Assembly: GCA_903943975.1 (NCBI GenBank)
Contig: CAJAQB010000019.1
Span: forward strand, 310,001-374,000
DNA: 64,000 bases
Source of the DNA: Synechococcus lacustris
GTDB lineage: Bacteria > Cyanobacteriota > Cyanobacteriia > PCC-6307 > Cyanobiaceae
Direction: 5' to 3'
The stretch's first letter is position 1, and the number at the start of each line of letters is the position of its first letter. This document shows positions 9,793 to 16,326 of this stretch, in pieces. A model generated the notes under the pieces. That model was given only the letters and a program-made list of their open reading frames with translations, was not told the origin of the DNA and did no database searches. The position numbers were made by a program, and so were the translations under genes.

Positions 9793-10043
9793 CAGTGGCT
9801 GCTGTTGCCGTAAGGCTTTCTCCCACCCCCCTGTTGGTGCAGCTGGCCTCAAGGGCTGAAGCAAGGCAGCCATATTGTTTATTTGGGTCGGCTATTCGCC
9901 TCCCTTGGACTGGTCGGGGCTGCCCCTTGACCCCAACTGCCCTGCTTGCTGAATTGATTGAGGATATCTTGATCGATCGTCAAGCCCAGCAGCCAGCAGT
10001 TGCTTTAGATCCAGCGCTGTTGGCTTTTATCCCCTCTGGTTGA
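9793..10043 (+). repeat. long dispersed repeat, copy A (internally deleted)
   Basis: This stretch matches 15653-16046 at both ends: a left part around the shared core GGCTTTCTCCCAC and CTCAAGGGCTGA, and a right part around TTGATCGATCGTCAAGCCCA. Copy A lacks about 130 bases present in copy B, including the first half of the small reading frame there. The frame through copy A (82 codons) is therefore probably not a gene. The repeat has no obvious terminal inverted repeats. Confidence 0.7.
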
Positions 10044-10085
10044 TCTTGTCGTCGAGGGCATCGCGAACGGCGGTGGCAGTAGCAG

Positions 10086-10421
10086 TCATCGAACTGGGGT
10101 GGCGGGTTGATTGCCTCGGGGAACGAGGTTGATTTCCACGTCGCAGCCGAGCACCTCGGCATAACGGCGCAGGGTGGTGAGGGCCGGCAGGTGTTTGCGT
10201 GCTGCCTCCAGCCGACTGATCGCACTGCGGGTAGTGCCCATGCGCAGGGCCACCTCTTCCTGGGTCAACCCTGCCTGCTTGCGGGCTTCGAGGAGCTGAC
10301 GCAGCAGGCGAAATTCCACAGCTGCTTCCTGCCTGGCTTCCAGGTAGCCAGGGATCTTCTCAACCCTGGCGCGTTCTACCTCGCGGTTGCGGGCAAGGGG
10401 TTCGTAGGGGATGTCAGCCAT
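10086..10421 (-). CDS. XRE-family helix-turn-helix antitoxin (HigA-like)
   Basis: A 111-residue protein with a central helix-turn-helix (about residues 45-95) containing AGLTQEEVALRMGTTRSAISRLE, shown here only as a motif of the Cro/C1 (XRE) fold. It follows a RelE/HigB-type toxin; the toxin stop lies inside the antitoxin start (overlap of 8 bases, ATGGCTGA), so the order is toxin then antitoxin, as in higBA modules. The start ATG at 10421 was chosen over the upstream in-frame codon at 10460, which lies deep in the toxin gene. It should bind and neutralise the toxin and repress the operon. Confidence 0.8.
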   Translation of the reverse strand: MADIPYEPLARNREVERARVEKIPGYLEARQEAAVEFRLLRQLLEARKQAGLTQEEVALRMGTTRSAISRLEAARKHLPALTTLRRYAEVLGCDVEINLVPRGNQPATPVR

Positions 10422-10749
10422 GGCGTTTGACCTCTCTGAGACGTTGAAGGGCAAGCACAAGCTCGCGTTTGGGGGTTTTCTGGGTCTTCTTCACGAAGGC
10501 ATGAAGGATGGTGATTACCTTTCCACTGCAGTAGCAGTAGAAGGCTCGACCGATGCCAGAGCGGCTTTTGGGCCTGAGCTCAAACAAGCCGTCGCCCATG
10601 GACTTGGAGTGGGGTGCCCTGAGCTGGGGTCCGTGGTCTTCCAGCAGGTCCAGCAGCTCATCGCAGCGGGCCAACAGGTCGATAGGCCAGGCCTCGATCT
10701 CCTCGCGGACGCGGGGGCTGTAGTACTCGACCCAAAACGACGGTTCCAT
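10414..10749 (-). CDS. RelE/ParE-superfamily toxin (HigB, Gp49-like)
   Basis: A 111-residue protein with the pattern of phage-derived Gp49-like HigB toxins: an N-terminal strand-helix unit, then LFELRPKSRSG.GRAFY, then a C-terminal strand followed by HAFVKKTQKTP.ELVLAL. These residues are those used by HigB/RelE-type ribosome-dependent mRNA interferases. ATG at 10749 was chosen. It is co-transcribed with the XRE antitoxin. No truncation is visible, so the module looks intact. Confidence 0.8.
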   Translation of the reverse strand: MEPSFWVEYYSPRVREEIEAWPIDLLARCDELLDLLEDHGPQLRAPHSKSMGDGLFELRPKSRSGIGRAFYCYCSGKVITILHAFVKKTQKTPKRELVLALQRLREVKRHG

Positions 10750-10785
10750 GTTAGCGCGCGTGCTACGCACCTGCCTTTATTTCCA

Positions 10786-11067
10786 TCACCCAATCAGATC
10801 CACCGGCAGATCAGGGCTGCGGTGCAGAACGAGATCGGTGGCGGCATCACGCAGTTCCAGGTAGAGCTTCTTAGTGCTTACCTCAGCGGACAGCTGCAGG
10901 CCAATTGTGGCAGCCTGGCCTGGGGTAAGGGTGAGGCGGTTGGTGTCGCGATCCAGTTCGGCGCCGATGGCCTGGATGGGGGTTGCCACCAGCTCTTGGG
11001 TTTTGCAGTCGTAGGCTGTTCGGCAACGATTAGGTAGGCGCCCGCCTACGTAGTTGACACCGGGCAC
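10786..11067 (-). pseudogene. unrecognised gene fragment fused to repeat R1
   Basis: The frame encodes 93 residues, but its first ~15 codons lie within the palindromic repeat R1 and begin at a GTG there. The remaining part looks like the C-terminal end of a larger protein rather than a complete small one. I do not recognise the family. It lies directly upstream of the HigBA-like module on the same strand. Confidence 0.35.
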
Positions 11068-11068
11068 C
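11021..11068 (+). repeat. palindromic repeat R1 of a three-copy family
   Basis: The core contains GATTAGGTAGGCG then CGCCTACGTAGTTGACACC. The two arms pair as GTAGGCG/CGCCTAC with a 2-base loop. Close copies occur at 13917-13966 (same strand) and 19862-19947 (opposite strand, with a longer centre). Confidence 0.85.
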
Positions 11069-11165
11069 AGAGAAACCGAACAGCGGACTACAGAAGTATC
11101 GACTGATCACCACGCCATCAGAGGAGCAAAACCCATGATCATCAGCCGTCGTTAAACACTCTGCC

Positions 11166-11195
11166 TCGACGAGGTGGAGGGGATGTTGCGATGGG
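11166..11195 (+). repeat. 30-base near-copy of the hsdM 3' end
   Basis: By eye about 26 of 30 bases match 12685-12714, the last codons of the HsdM remnant and the HsdS start. Translated it gives a similar E.EGMLR tail. Nothing upstream continues the similarity, so it may be the scar of a second type I locus. Confidence 0.5.
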
Positions 11196-11211
11196 CGGCA
11201 CGCAAGCGCGA

Positions 11212-11493
11212 TCAGCGGGCCAGGCCAATAAACACCAGCAATGAGCGGTTGAGCCGCCTGGGGACGGTGGTGACTTTGTCGACCATCAGGCGGCTGATTG
11301 CTTTCAGGCCGTTCTCGGCGGTGGGGTCTACCTCGATACGAAACACGGGGAGGTCAGCGGGATCGGTCGTGATCAGGCACACCGTCACCGAATCTCGGGC
11401 GGCAAAGGCATCGTCCTGAACAATCACCACAGGCCTGGGCTTGCTGGCGTAGCCGGGGCCGCCGGCCATGGTCCAGAGCTCACCGCGCTTCAC
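11212..11493 (-). CDS. MazF-like toxin with an internal in-frame gap, probably inactive
   Basis: A 93-residue member of the PemK/MazF endoribonuclease family: it starts MKRGELWT, has KPRPVVIVQ, and later SRLMVDKVTTVP. In typical relatives TTVPR is followed by about 18-20 residues (a R.GRL....M segment) before RLNR.LLVFLGL. Here TTVPR joins RLNRSLLVFIGL directly, so that segment is missing in frame. The protein may be stable but its fold and activity are doubtful. It is coupled to the upstream MazE-like gene by a 4-base overlap. Confidence 0.75.
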   Translation of the reverse strand: MKRGELWTMAGGPGYASKPRPVVIVQDDAFAARDSVTVCLITTDPADLPVFRIEVDPTAENGLKAISRLMVDKVTTVPRRLNRSLLVFIGLAR

Positions 11494-11711
11494 TGGCTGT
11501 ATTCGTCATCAGGCCATTCATACACCGAGTCGATGAAGGCCTGGATCTCGGCCCCCTCCTCGCTGGCATTGGCCAACAAACACTGCCGCCGCGCCTCGGC
11601 GGCGAATTCAGGCGCATGCACATTCGTCACCCAAATCTGGATCGGCCGCATCCCCTGGGTTCGTAGCCGTTGGCGGCGCGGCGCGCCTCCGGGGGCGGCT
11701 TCAGGTCCCAT
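11490..11711 (-). CDS. MazE-like antitoxin (DUF3018-type)
   Basis: A 73-residue protein with the pattern RRQRLRTQGMRPIQIWV near its start, then FAAEARRQ and a C-terminal AFIDSV..W acidic tail. This is typical of the cyanobacterial/proteobacterial antitoxin group paired with MazF. The last four bases overlap the MazF start (ATGA). ATG at 11711 gives a basic N-terminus that should bind DNA, and the C-terminal acidic part should bind the toxin. It may be left without an active toxin because the partner has an internal gap. Confidence 0.75.
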   Translation of the reverse strand: MGPEAAPGGAPRRQRLRTQGMRPIQIWVTNVHAPEFAAEARRQCLLANASEEGAEIQAFIDSVYEWPDDEYSQ

Positions 11712-11789
11712 GGCGGCACCCCAAACGGTTACATGTCAACCTAGTCGGAGCATGCGGTTCATGCCTGGGCCGAACTGCGGCTAGCTGCT

Positions 11790-12146
11790 TTAGCCAGGAT
11801 CGGGCTCCAGGCCCAGGTAGAGGCGCAGGCCCGCATCGATGGCGGCCAGCTCCGCTTCGCTCACCTGGCCGTAGCGACGGCGGATGCGTTGTTTGTCGAT
11901 CGAGCGCAGCTGATCCACCAGGGCGTAAGAGGGCTTGGTGAGGCCGTTAGCGCCCGGGGCCAGGGGCGGGTAGAGGGCACCGGGAGCAGGCGTTCCGGTG
12001 ATCGGAACCACGGCCAGCAGCGGAAAGCGCTGGCTGGTGTTCACCGCCGGGTCGCTCACCACCAGGCAGGGCCGGGTGCCGCGCTGCTCAGGGCCCAGGG
12101 TGGGCTCCAGATCCACCAGCACCAGGCTGCCCCGGGGCACGCTCAT
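11790..12146 (-). CDS. MazF/PemK-type endoribonuclease toxin
   Basis: About 118 residues from ATG 12146. It has PRGSLVLVDLEP near the start, then RGTRPCLVVSDPAVN, LLAVVPITGTP and a C-terminal SYALVDQLRSIDKQRI, the expected order for MazF/PemK. The RG-RPCLVVS and Asp-Gln-Arg segments correspond to the RNA-binding and catalytic parts of the family. The start overlaps the upstream antitoxin stop by ATGA. In contrast to the MazF at 11212 no internal gap is seen, so this pair looks functional. Confidence 0.82.
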   Translation of the reverse strand: MSVPRGSLVLVDLEPTLGPEQRGTRPCLVVSDPAVNTSQRFPLLAVVPITGTPAPGALYPPLAPGANGLTKPSYALVDQLRSIDKQRIRRRYGQVSEAELAAIDAGLRLYLGLEPDPG

Positions 12147-12475
12147 GGCTTGATCTCGGGGGAGCCGGCGTGCTGCCAACCCGATTCCGGTCGCCAGTGC
12201 ACCGGCTCTCCGGCGCTGGGATCGAGCAGGTCGCTGTCCCCTTCAGGCAGGGCCTCGGCCCAGTCCGCCAGGCCAAGGGCCGCAGTGGCGGCGCTGTCGG
12301 GATGGGGAGCCTCCAGGGAGCGCAGTAGTTCGAGGCGCTGGCGCCGCTGCAGTTCGTGGCGCACGGCCTCGGCGATGAAGCGACTGCGGTTGGCCTCGAT
12401 GCGGTCGATCCCGGCGACCAGCTCAGACGGCATGGTCACGGTCACCCGTTCAGCAAGGGGACTGGAGCGCGCCAT
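12143..12475 (-). CDS. ribbon-helix-helix antitoxin (MazE/CopG type)
   Basis: A 110-residue protein. The N-terminal ~45 residues form a ribbon-helix-helix: a strand RVTVTMPSEL, a helix around VAGIDRIE, and NRSRFIAEAVRHEL. The C-terminal half is acidic and Pro/Trp-containing, as expected for a toxin-binding tail. It is the first gene of the pair with the MazF at 11790. A perfect 12-base palindrome, GTATGATCATAC, lies 25-36 bases upstream and is a candidate operator for autoregulation. Confidence 0.78.
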   Translation of the reverse strand: MARSSPLAERVTVTMPSELVAGIDRIEANRSRFIAEAVRHELQRRQRLELLRSLEAPHPDSAATAALGLADWAEALPEGDSDLLDPSAGEPVHWRPESGWQHAGSPEIKP

Positions 12476-12499
12476 GGCCGGGAAAAAGTATGCAGATCA

Positions 12500-12511
12500 G
12501 TATGATCATAC
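12500..12511. promoter_or_regulatory. candidate operator palindrome upstream of the RHH antitoxin
   Basis: GTATGATCATAC is a perfect palindrome in the short A+T-rich segment before the minus-strand RHH-MazF operon. RHH antitoxins bind such short palindromes. The role is inferred from position only. Confidence 0.35.
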
Positions 12512-12593
12512 CCACATTCTGATGGCAGGTCGGGGCCTGGAGCAGCAGATTGACCGGGGGCGCGGGTGTCACCGATTTAGGCACCACGCCGTC

Positions 12594-12713
12594 ATGGCCC
12601 TGATCCACGAAGAGGTAGAGCACCGTCCACCGCTGGAGATCCTGGCCGAACCGCGGGCGATCGAGCCGGAGATCCTGCAAGGGATCGAGGAGTTGGAGGG
12701 GATGCTGCGATGA
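12594..12713 (+). pseudogene. type I restriction-modification HsdM, C-terminal remnant
   Basis: The last ~39 codons resemble the end of HsdM methyltransferases: a helix with EEVEHR, then PPLEILAE, then EIL.G.EELEGML. The body of about 450 residues with the DPPY-type catalytic motif is absent; upstream is the unrelated promoter of the RHH-MazF pair. The stop overlaps the HsdS start as ATGA, the arrangement of an intact hsdM-hsdS operon, so this is a deletion relic. Confidence 0.6.
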
Positions 12714-13045
12714 GCGCACATATGGTTCCCATTGGCGAGGTTGTGGATTTCATTGGCGGAGGAACCCCTTCTCGGGATGTTGACCACTATTGGAATGGCA
12801 GCATTCCCTGGGCTTCTGTCAAAGACTTCAAGGGCCCGAGCATTGACTCAACACTCGAATCAATTACTCATGATGGTTTATTTGCTAGTAGCTCAGCTCT
12901 GATCCCTGCGGGCCATGTGATCATGCCCACTCGCATGGCACTCGGAAAGGCGGCGATCAATTCTATCGATGTCGCTATTAACCAGGATCTCAAGGCACTT
13001 AAGCCAAAGACCAGGATTGACACCCGGTATCTCTTCCGCCGTTGA
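12710..13045 (+). pseudogene. type I restriction specificity subunit HsdS, N-terminal remnant
   Basis: A 111-residue fragment whose start matches HsdS target-recognition domains: VPIGEVVDFIGGGTPSR, then WNGSIPWASVKDF, and later IMPTRMALGKAAIN. Complete HsdS is about 400 residues with two recognition domains and conserved helices; here the first domain is cut near its end and the frame stops at 13045. No HsdR is visible. It is joined to the HsdM tail by ATGA and abuts the 3' end of the HicB-like gene, so a deletion junction lies near 13046-13056. Confidence 0.8.
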
Positions 13046-13055
13046 TTCGCCTGCA

Positions 13056-13238
13056 TCATGTGCGCCAGGAGTTTTTGACCCTGTGAGATCCCTGCTGTTG
13101 AGATTCCAGCAGTCTTCGAGCAACATCGCGGGCGATTTCCAGGGTTTCCGCCACCGTGCAACCCTGAGACACCAAGCCCTGGATGGCCTCCGAGGTGGCC
13201 AGATAACCACCCTCCGGCAGCGGTTCAACATGCAGCAT
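13056..13238 (-). CDS. orphan HicB-like antitoxin, possibly truncated
   Basis: A 60-residue protein. It starts MLHVEPLPEGGYLATSE, then IQGLVSQGCTVAETLEIARDVARRLLE, shown here in parts: a HicB-type partial RNase H-like fold with its GGYLATS and VAETLEIA motifs. HicB antitoxins usually follow a HicA toxin; none is present on either side. The last ~15 residues do not look like the family and may result from a frameshift or the deletion that also truncated HsdS. It may be a solitary regulator or a relic. Confidence 0.6.
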   Translation of the reverse strand: MLHVEPLPEGGYLATSEAIQGLVSQGCTVAETLEIARDVARRLLESQQQGSHRVKNSWRT

Positions 13239-13366
13239 CACTCAGGATTCAGACATCTTTGCGCTGTTGAGCGTGATATTTGGAACTTAATCGCTTTGCT
13301 CCTGAGGCCCCTTGACCGGAATACCCCATGGTGGCGCTAGCCTGGACAGACTTCCTGTACAGCTCC

Positions 13367-13642
13367 ATGACCATCGAAACCACCTACACCGCCGCCCGCG
13401 ACCAGCTCAAGACCCTGATGGACCGGGTTGTGGAAGACCGGGAGGTGGTGATGGTGCGGCGCCGCCAGGGGGGCGATGTCGCCCTGGTGGCAGCCGACGA
13501 GCTGGAGGGCCTGCTGGAAACGGCTCACCTGCTGCGCTCGCCCCAAAACGCAGCCCGGCTCCTCTCAGCCCTCGAGCGCGCCCGCGGCAACAGCCTTCCC
13601 GCCCTTCGTTTGGAGGATCTTGAGGCCCAGCTGCAGGCATGA
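13367..13642 (+). CDS. Phd/YefM-family antitoxin
   Basis: A 91-residue protein beginning MTIETTYTAARDQLKTL, with the Phd/YefM N-terminal DNA-binding fold, then VVMVRRRQGGDVALVAADEL and a C-terminal toxin-binding helix with HLLRSPQNAARLL. ATG at 13367 was chosen over an upstream in-frame ATG because the family starts with this sequence. It is coupled to the downstream YoeB-like toxin by an ATGA overlap. The pair looks intact. Confidence 0.85.
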   Translation: MTIETTYTAARDQLKTLMDRVVEDREVVMVRRRQGGDVALVAADELEGLLETAHLLRSPQNAARLLSALERARGNSLPALRLEDLEAQLQA

Positions 13643-13905
13643 GTGCCCAGAGAGAAGCGGTGTGCCATCCGGAGTTTCTCGAGGACCTGCAGCACTGGAT
13701 CGAAACCGACCGCCGCACCGCTCGCCGCCTGCTGGAGCTGATGAAGGCCGTGTTGCGCGATCCGTTCAGCGGCATCGGCAAACCGGAGCCGCTGAAGTAT
13801 CTCGGAACAGGCGTCTGGTCGCGCCGAATCACCCAGGAGCACCGCTGCGTCTACCTAGTGAAAGCTGACCGCATCGAGTTTCTCCAGGGGCACTACCACT
13901 ATTGA
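13639..13905 (+). CDS. Txe/YoeB-family toxin
   Basis: An 88-residue protein of standard YoeB length. Recognisable elements are the N-terminal FLEDLQHW, the LLELMKAVLRDPFSGIGKPEPLK core, and the C-terminal SRRITQEHRCVYLV and GHYHY. The final His-Tyr pair and the Arg residues belong to the ribosome-dependent mRNA interferase site of the family. Directly after the stop lies palindromic repeat R2. Confidence 0.88.
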   Translation: MSAQREAVCHPEFLEDLQHWIETDRRTARRLLELMKAVLRDPFSGIGKPEPLKYLGTGVWSRRITQEHRCVYLVKADRIEFLQGHYHY

Positions 13906-13916
13906 TGCAGGATGGT

Positions 13917-13966
13917 CGGCGACGATTAGGTAGGCGCGCCCGCCTACGTAGTTGACACCGGCCACC
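13917..13966 (+). repeat. palindromic repeat R2
   Basis: Second copy of the family. The centre is two bases longer than in R1 (arms GTAGGCG and CGCCTAC with a 4-base loop). It lies just after the YoeB-like toxin gene. Confidence 0.85.
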
Positions 13967-13967
13967 A

Positions 13968-14212
13968 TGGGATTCCCGAATCCTTTACAAGCAACGAGTT
14001 GACCGCTGGCAGCTGATTGATAATGGTGGAAGCCATCCCTTGCTGATGGCGGAGTGGGAAAACCAGTGACCAAGGGGTTTGTGAGCCACTCGGATGATCC
14101 AGACCTGCAGCGGTTGTCCGTTGCCCTGCTACGGGCAGGTCAGAGGGCGCGTGAACTAGCACTTATCTCTGCTTGGCATTGCCAAACCTCCCATCAGAGT
14201 GCCATGGGGTGA
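13968..14212 (+). other. two short coupled reading frames, unrecognised, probably relics
   Basis: A 33-codon open stretch ends with TGA at 14067-14069 and has a Tyr/Trp-rich C-terminal look (RWQLIDNGG, AEWENQ). It overlaps a GTG start at 14066 that opens a 48-residue frame with DDPDLQRLSVALLRAGQRARELA, a plausible helix. GTGA coupling suggests a former two-gene operon, perhaps another toxin-antitoxin pair with its first gene cut at repeat R2. I cannot assign a family. Confidence 0.35.
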
Positions 14213-14214
14213 GG

Positions 14215-15234
14215 CTAAAGAACCTGCCAGTACCCGCCACGGGGTGAGCCATGGCGGAGTAGGCGTCCCTTTTGCTGGAGCGCAGCCAGATGCTTCTCTA
14301 CTGCTCGCTGGCTGAGCTGTAGACGTTCTGCCAGGCGGCGTGCTGAGAGGCTGGGCTCGGTGGTGAGATCCCGGAGGATCACCGCATCGATCGCGGTTCC
14401 TGGTGTGGCGCCGATCTCCGAAGCCATCTCCGAACCTTTCTCCGAACCGATCTCCGAATGCAGGGCATCGTGGATGGCTTCCAGCTGGTAGGACACGAAG
14501 GGCTCCAGATCACCCAGCTGATCCGCCTGGCCCAGCGATTCGTAGTAACCCTGCTGGCGGGAGCGGATCACCTCCTCGATCGGCAACCAGGCCAGCAGCG
14601 GATTCCAGCGGCTGAGGATCAGGGTCTGCCAAAGGCGACCGAGGCGGCCATTGCCATCAGCGAAGGGATGGATGAACTCCAGCTCGTAATGGGCCACGCA
14701 GCTCACGAGTAGGGGATGCCAGGTGCTGGCTGCCAGCCAGGCCAGCAGGTCGTTCACCAAACCCGGAACTCTTGCGGCTGGCGGTGCCATGTGCACGAGC
14801 TGATCGCCGCGGTAGATGCCCACGCCACCGCTGCGGAAGCGGCCAGGGGCGTCGATCAACCCAGCCATCAACAGCCCGTGGGCTCCTAGCAGATGCTGGG
14901 GATTGGAGGGATCCCAGCGGGGCAAGGCGTCGTAGGCGGCGATGGCATTGTGCACCTCCTGAATGTCGCGGGCCGGAGCGATCACCCGCTGACCATCGAA
15001 CAGCGCTGTCACCTGCTCGATGCTGAGGGTGTTCTGCTCGATCGCCAGGGAGGCCTGGATGGTGTGGATGCGGTTCTCCCGGCGCAAACGGGGTGATGGC
15101 AAAGCGTCCTGACGGGCGCTCCAGCGGCCGAGGGCTTCTGCGATGGCGGCCACCTGGCTGAGCAACGCTGGGGTGAGCGTCAGCGGTGGGGAGTAGGGGG
15201 CGTCAGCCTCGCCGGACGATGAAGGGTCAGCCAT
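14215..15234 (-). CDS. Fic-domain protein with C-terminal winged helix
   Basis: A 339-residue protein. The Fic active-site motif HPFADGNGRLGR lies at residues 189-200 with all catalytic residues present, so AMP transfer or a related nucleotide transfer to a protein hydroxyl is expected. An N-terminal inhibitory helix motif is at 62-67 (SLAIEQ); the family form is SxxxE(G/N), and here Gln replaces Gly. The last ~60 residues look like a winged helix (SARRLAERLQLSQRAVEKHLAAL). A linker at about 258-273 is coded by 12-base tandem repeats. ATG 15234 follows a strong GAGGAGG ribosome site. It is a self-regulated class of Fic, not a two-gene module. Confidence 0.88.
   Translation of the reverse strand: MADPSSSGEADAPYSPPLTLTPALLSQVAAIAEALGRWSARQDALPSPRLRRENRIHTIQASLAIEQNTLSIEQVTALFDGQRVIAPARDIQEVHNAIAAYDALPRWDPSNPQHLLGAHGLLMAGLIDAPGRFRSGGVGIYRGDQLVHMAPPAARVPGLVNDLLAWLAASTWHPLLVSCVAHYELEFIHPFADGNGRLGRLWQTLILSRWNPLLAWLPIEEVIRSRQQGYYESLGQADQLGDLEPFVSYQLEAIHDALHSEIGSEKGSEMASEIGATPGTAIDAVILRDLTTEPSLSARRLAERLQLSQRAVEKHLAALQQKGRLLRHGSPRGGYWQVL
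14414..14461 (+). repeat. four 12-base tandem repeats inside the Fic gene
   Basis: Units ATCTCCGAAGCC, ATCTCCGAACCT, TTCTCCGAACCG and ATCTCCGAATGC (plus strand) encode a Ser-Glu-rich hinge between the Fic core and the winged helix. Copy-number change would keep the frame. Confidence 0.85.
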
Positions 15235-15347
15235 CAACTTCCTCCTCTGCCATGGGCCCCTGCCTCCCACGGATGCGGCTCCAGTTGCTTTTCACCACGA
15301 TGCGCATCCCTTCCGGAATACCCCGAGGGCACGAACAGGCGCATGTA
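15235..15347 (-). pseudogene. N-terminal scrap of a GIY-YIG nuclease-type protein
   Basis: One frame reads MRLFVPSG, and after a +1/-1 shift in a CCCC run the next reads IPEGMRIVVKSNWS. Together they resemble the first ~30 residues of GIY-YIG nuclease family proteins, which start with IRLFVPDG.P.G.R...K.NW. The rest of the protein is absent and the segment runs into the ribosome site of the Fic gene. Confidence 0.35.
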
Positions 15348-15503
15348 GCTCGGTGGTGTAGGCCTGCCGTGGGGCGCGGATCCGCTGGGGAATGCAGGGC
15401 TCCGTTGGCAAGGAGCTGGGAAAGCCTTAAATAAGAAAACCATTGCGCCGCAGCAGGTTTGCAAGGGTGATTGGCTTGTGGGCGAGCATGCCATGAAAAA
15501 AAC

Positions 15504-15660
15504 TCACGACCAGAAGGGGAGGTAGCGGGCGAACTTGCGGGAGCCACCGACGCTGGCGTCCTGCTTGATCAGACCAGCATCGATCGTGGCGGCAATCACC
15601 TGGGACGTGATCGTCGCTTTGTCCTCGCCGAGGTTCAAAGTGACTCTCTGGCGCAGTGGC
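15504..15660 (-). pseudogene. C-terminal scrap of an unrecognised protein
   Basis: A minus-strand open stretch reads RVTLNLGEDKATITSQ, then a helix with AATIDAGLI, and ends SRKFARYLPFW before TGA at 15504-15506. It looks like a genuine protein end, but upstream coding disappears into repeat copy B. Family not recognised. Confidence 0.4.
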
Positions 15661-16046
15661 CCCTGTTCCCGTCAGGCTTTCTCCCACACCACTGTTGTTC
15701 GGCTACGTCCAGGCCCCTTCATTGTGCAGCTGGCCTCAAGGGCTGACGCAAGGCAGCCCATTTATTGCGTTGGGTCGGCTATTCGCCTCCCTTGGACTGG
15801 TCGGGGCTGCCCCTTGACCCCAGCAGCCCTGCTTACGGGTCCTGCGCTACGCCTGCCATGGCTTCTGTTGCCCGGTTTTCCAGTATCAATCAGTTCAATG
15901 ATGTTCTGCTTGGCTATTTGGCCGAGGAATGCTTTCAGCGCCGGCTGGAGCGGCTCACTGATTTGATCGAGGATAGCTTGATCGATCGTCAAGCCCAGCA
16001 GCCAGCGGTTGATTTAGATCAAGAGCTGTTGGCTTTGATCCCCTAT
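15653..16046 (+). repeat. long dispersed repeat, copy B (longer)
   Basis: The longer version of the repeat at 9793-10043. Outer segments are highly similar; the central ~130 bases are unique to this copy and carry most of a small reading frame. The left end overlaps the protein scrap at 15504-15660. Confidence 0.7.
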
Positions 16047-16049
16047 TAG
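15858..16049 (+). CDS. small hypothetical protein inside repeat copy B
   Basis: ATG at 15858 opens 63 residues with helical, charged content: NQFNDVLLGYLAEECF, then RRLERLTDLIED and a C-terminus ending LLALIPY. Its last ~28 residues recur, slightly diverged, in copy A, where the start has been lost. The helix-rich, acidic profile resembles small antitoxin-like proteins, but I see no family motif and no strong ribosome site. Confidence 0.35.
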   Translation: MASVARFSSINQFNDVLLGYLAEECFQRRLERLTDLIEDSLIDRQAQQPAVDLDQELLALIPY

Positions 16050-16273
16050 GTGGCTGGCTGGGGCCTGGTCTCCCTGGAGAAGGAGGGCTTCCGACCGAAG
16101 CAGGCGGGCGGCTAAAGTTCCCATGGGCTCTTCAGAAAGAATCACTCCAGAGGGAAGAGTTCTGCAAGAAATCTGCGCTCCAATGAGCTATCATTGATCC
16201 AGCGGATAAAGGACAGCAGCGGGGCCCTTAGCCGCCACCACCGGATCAAGAATTGTTGCTGATTTAGGATAAG

Positions 16274-16302
16274 TTGATGACCAATGGAAAGATATAGATA
16301 AA
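16274..16302 (+). promoter_or_regulatory. weak promoter candidate before the 913-residue protein
   Basis: TTGATG and GATAAA are separated by 17 bases in the A+T-rich leader. The match is weak. The rest of 16050-16326 shows nothing recognisable. Confidence 0.25.
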
Positions 16303-16326
16303 TAAACAGCTGGAAGGATCAGGGCC

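Noticed and set aside
9795-10043. 82-residue plus-strand frame as a gene
   Set aside because: It spans repeat copy A, where the central part of the longer copy is deleted; the frame is a by-product.
11889-12590. Open plus-strand frame upstream of the HsdM remnant
   Set aside because: It runs antisense through the MazF/RHH genes; only the last ~39 codons resemble a protein.
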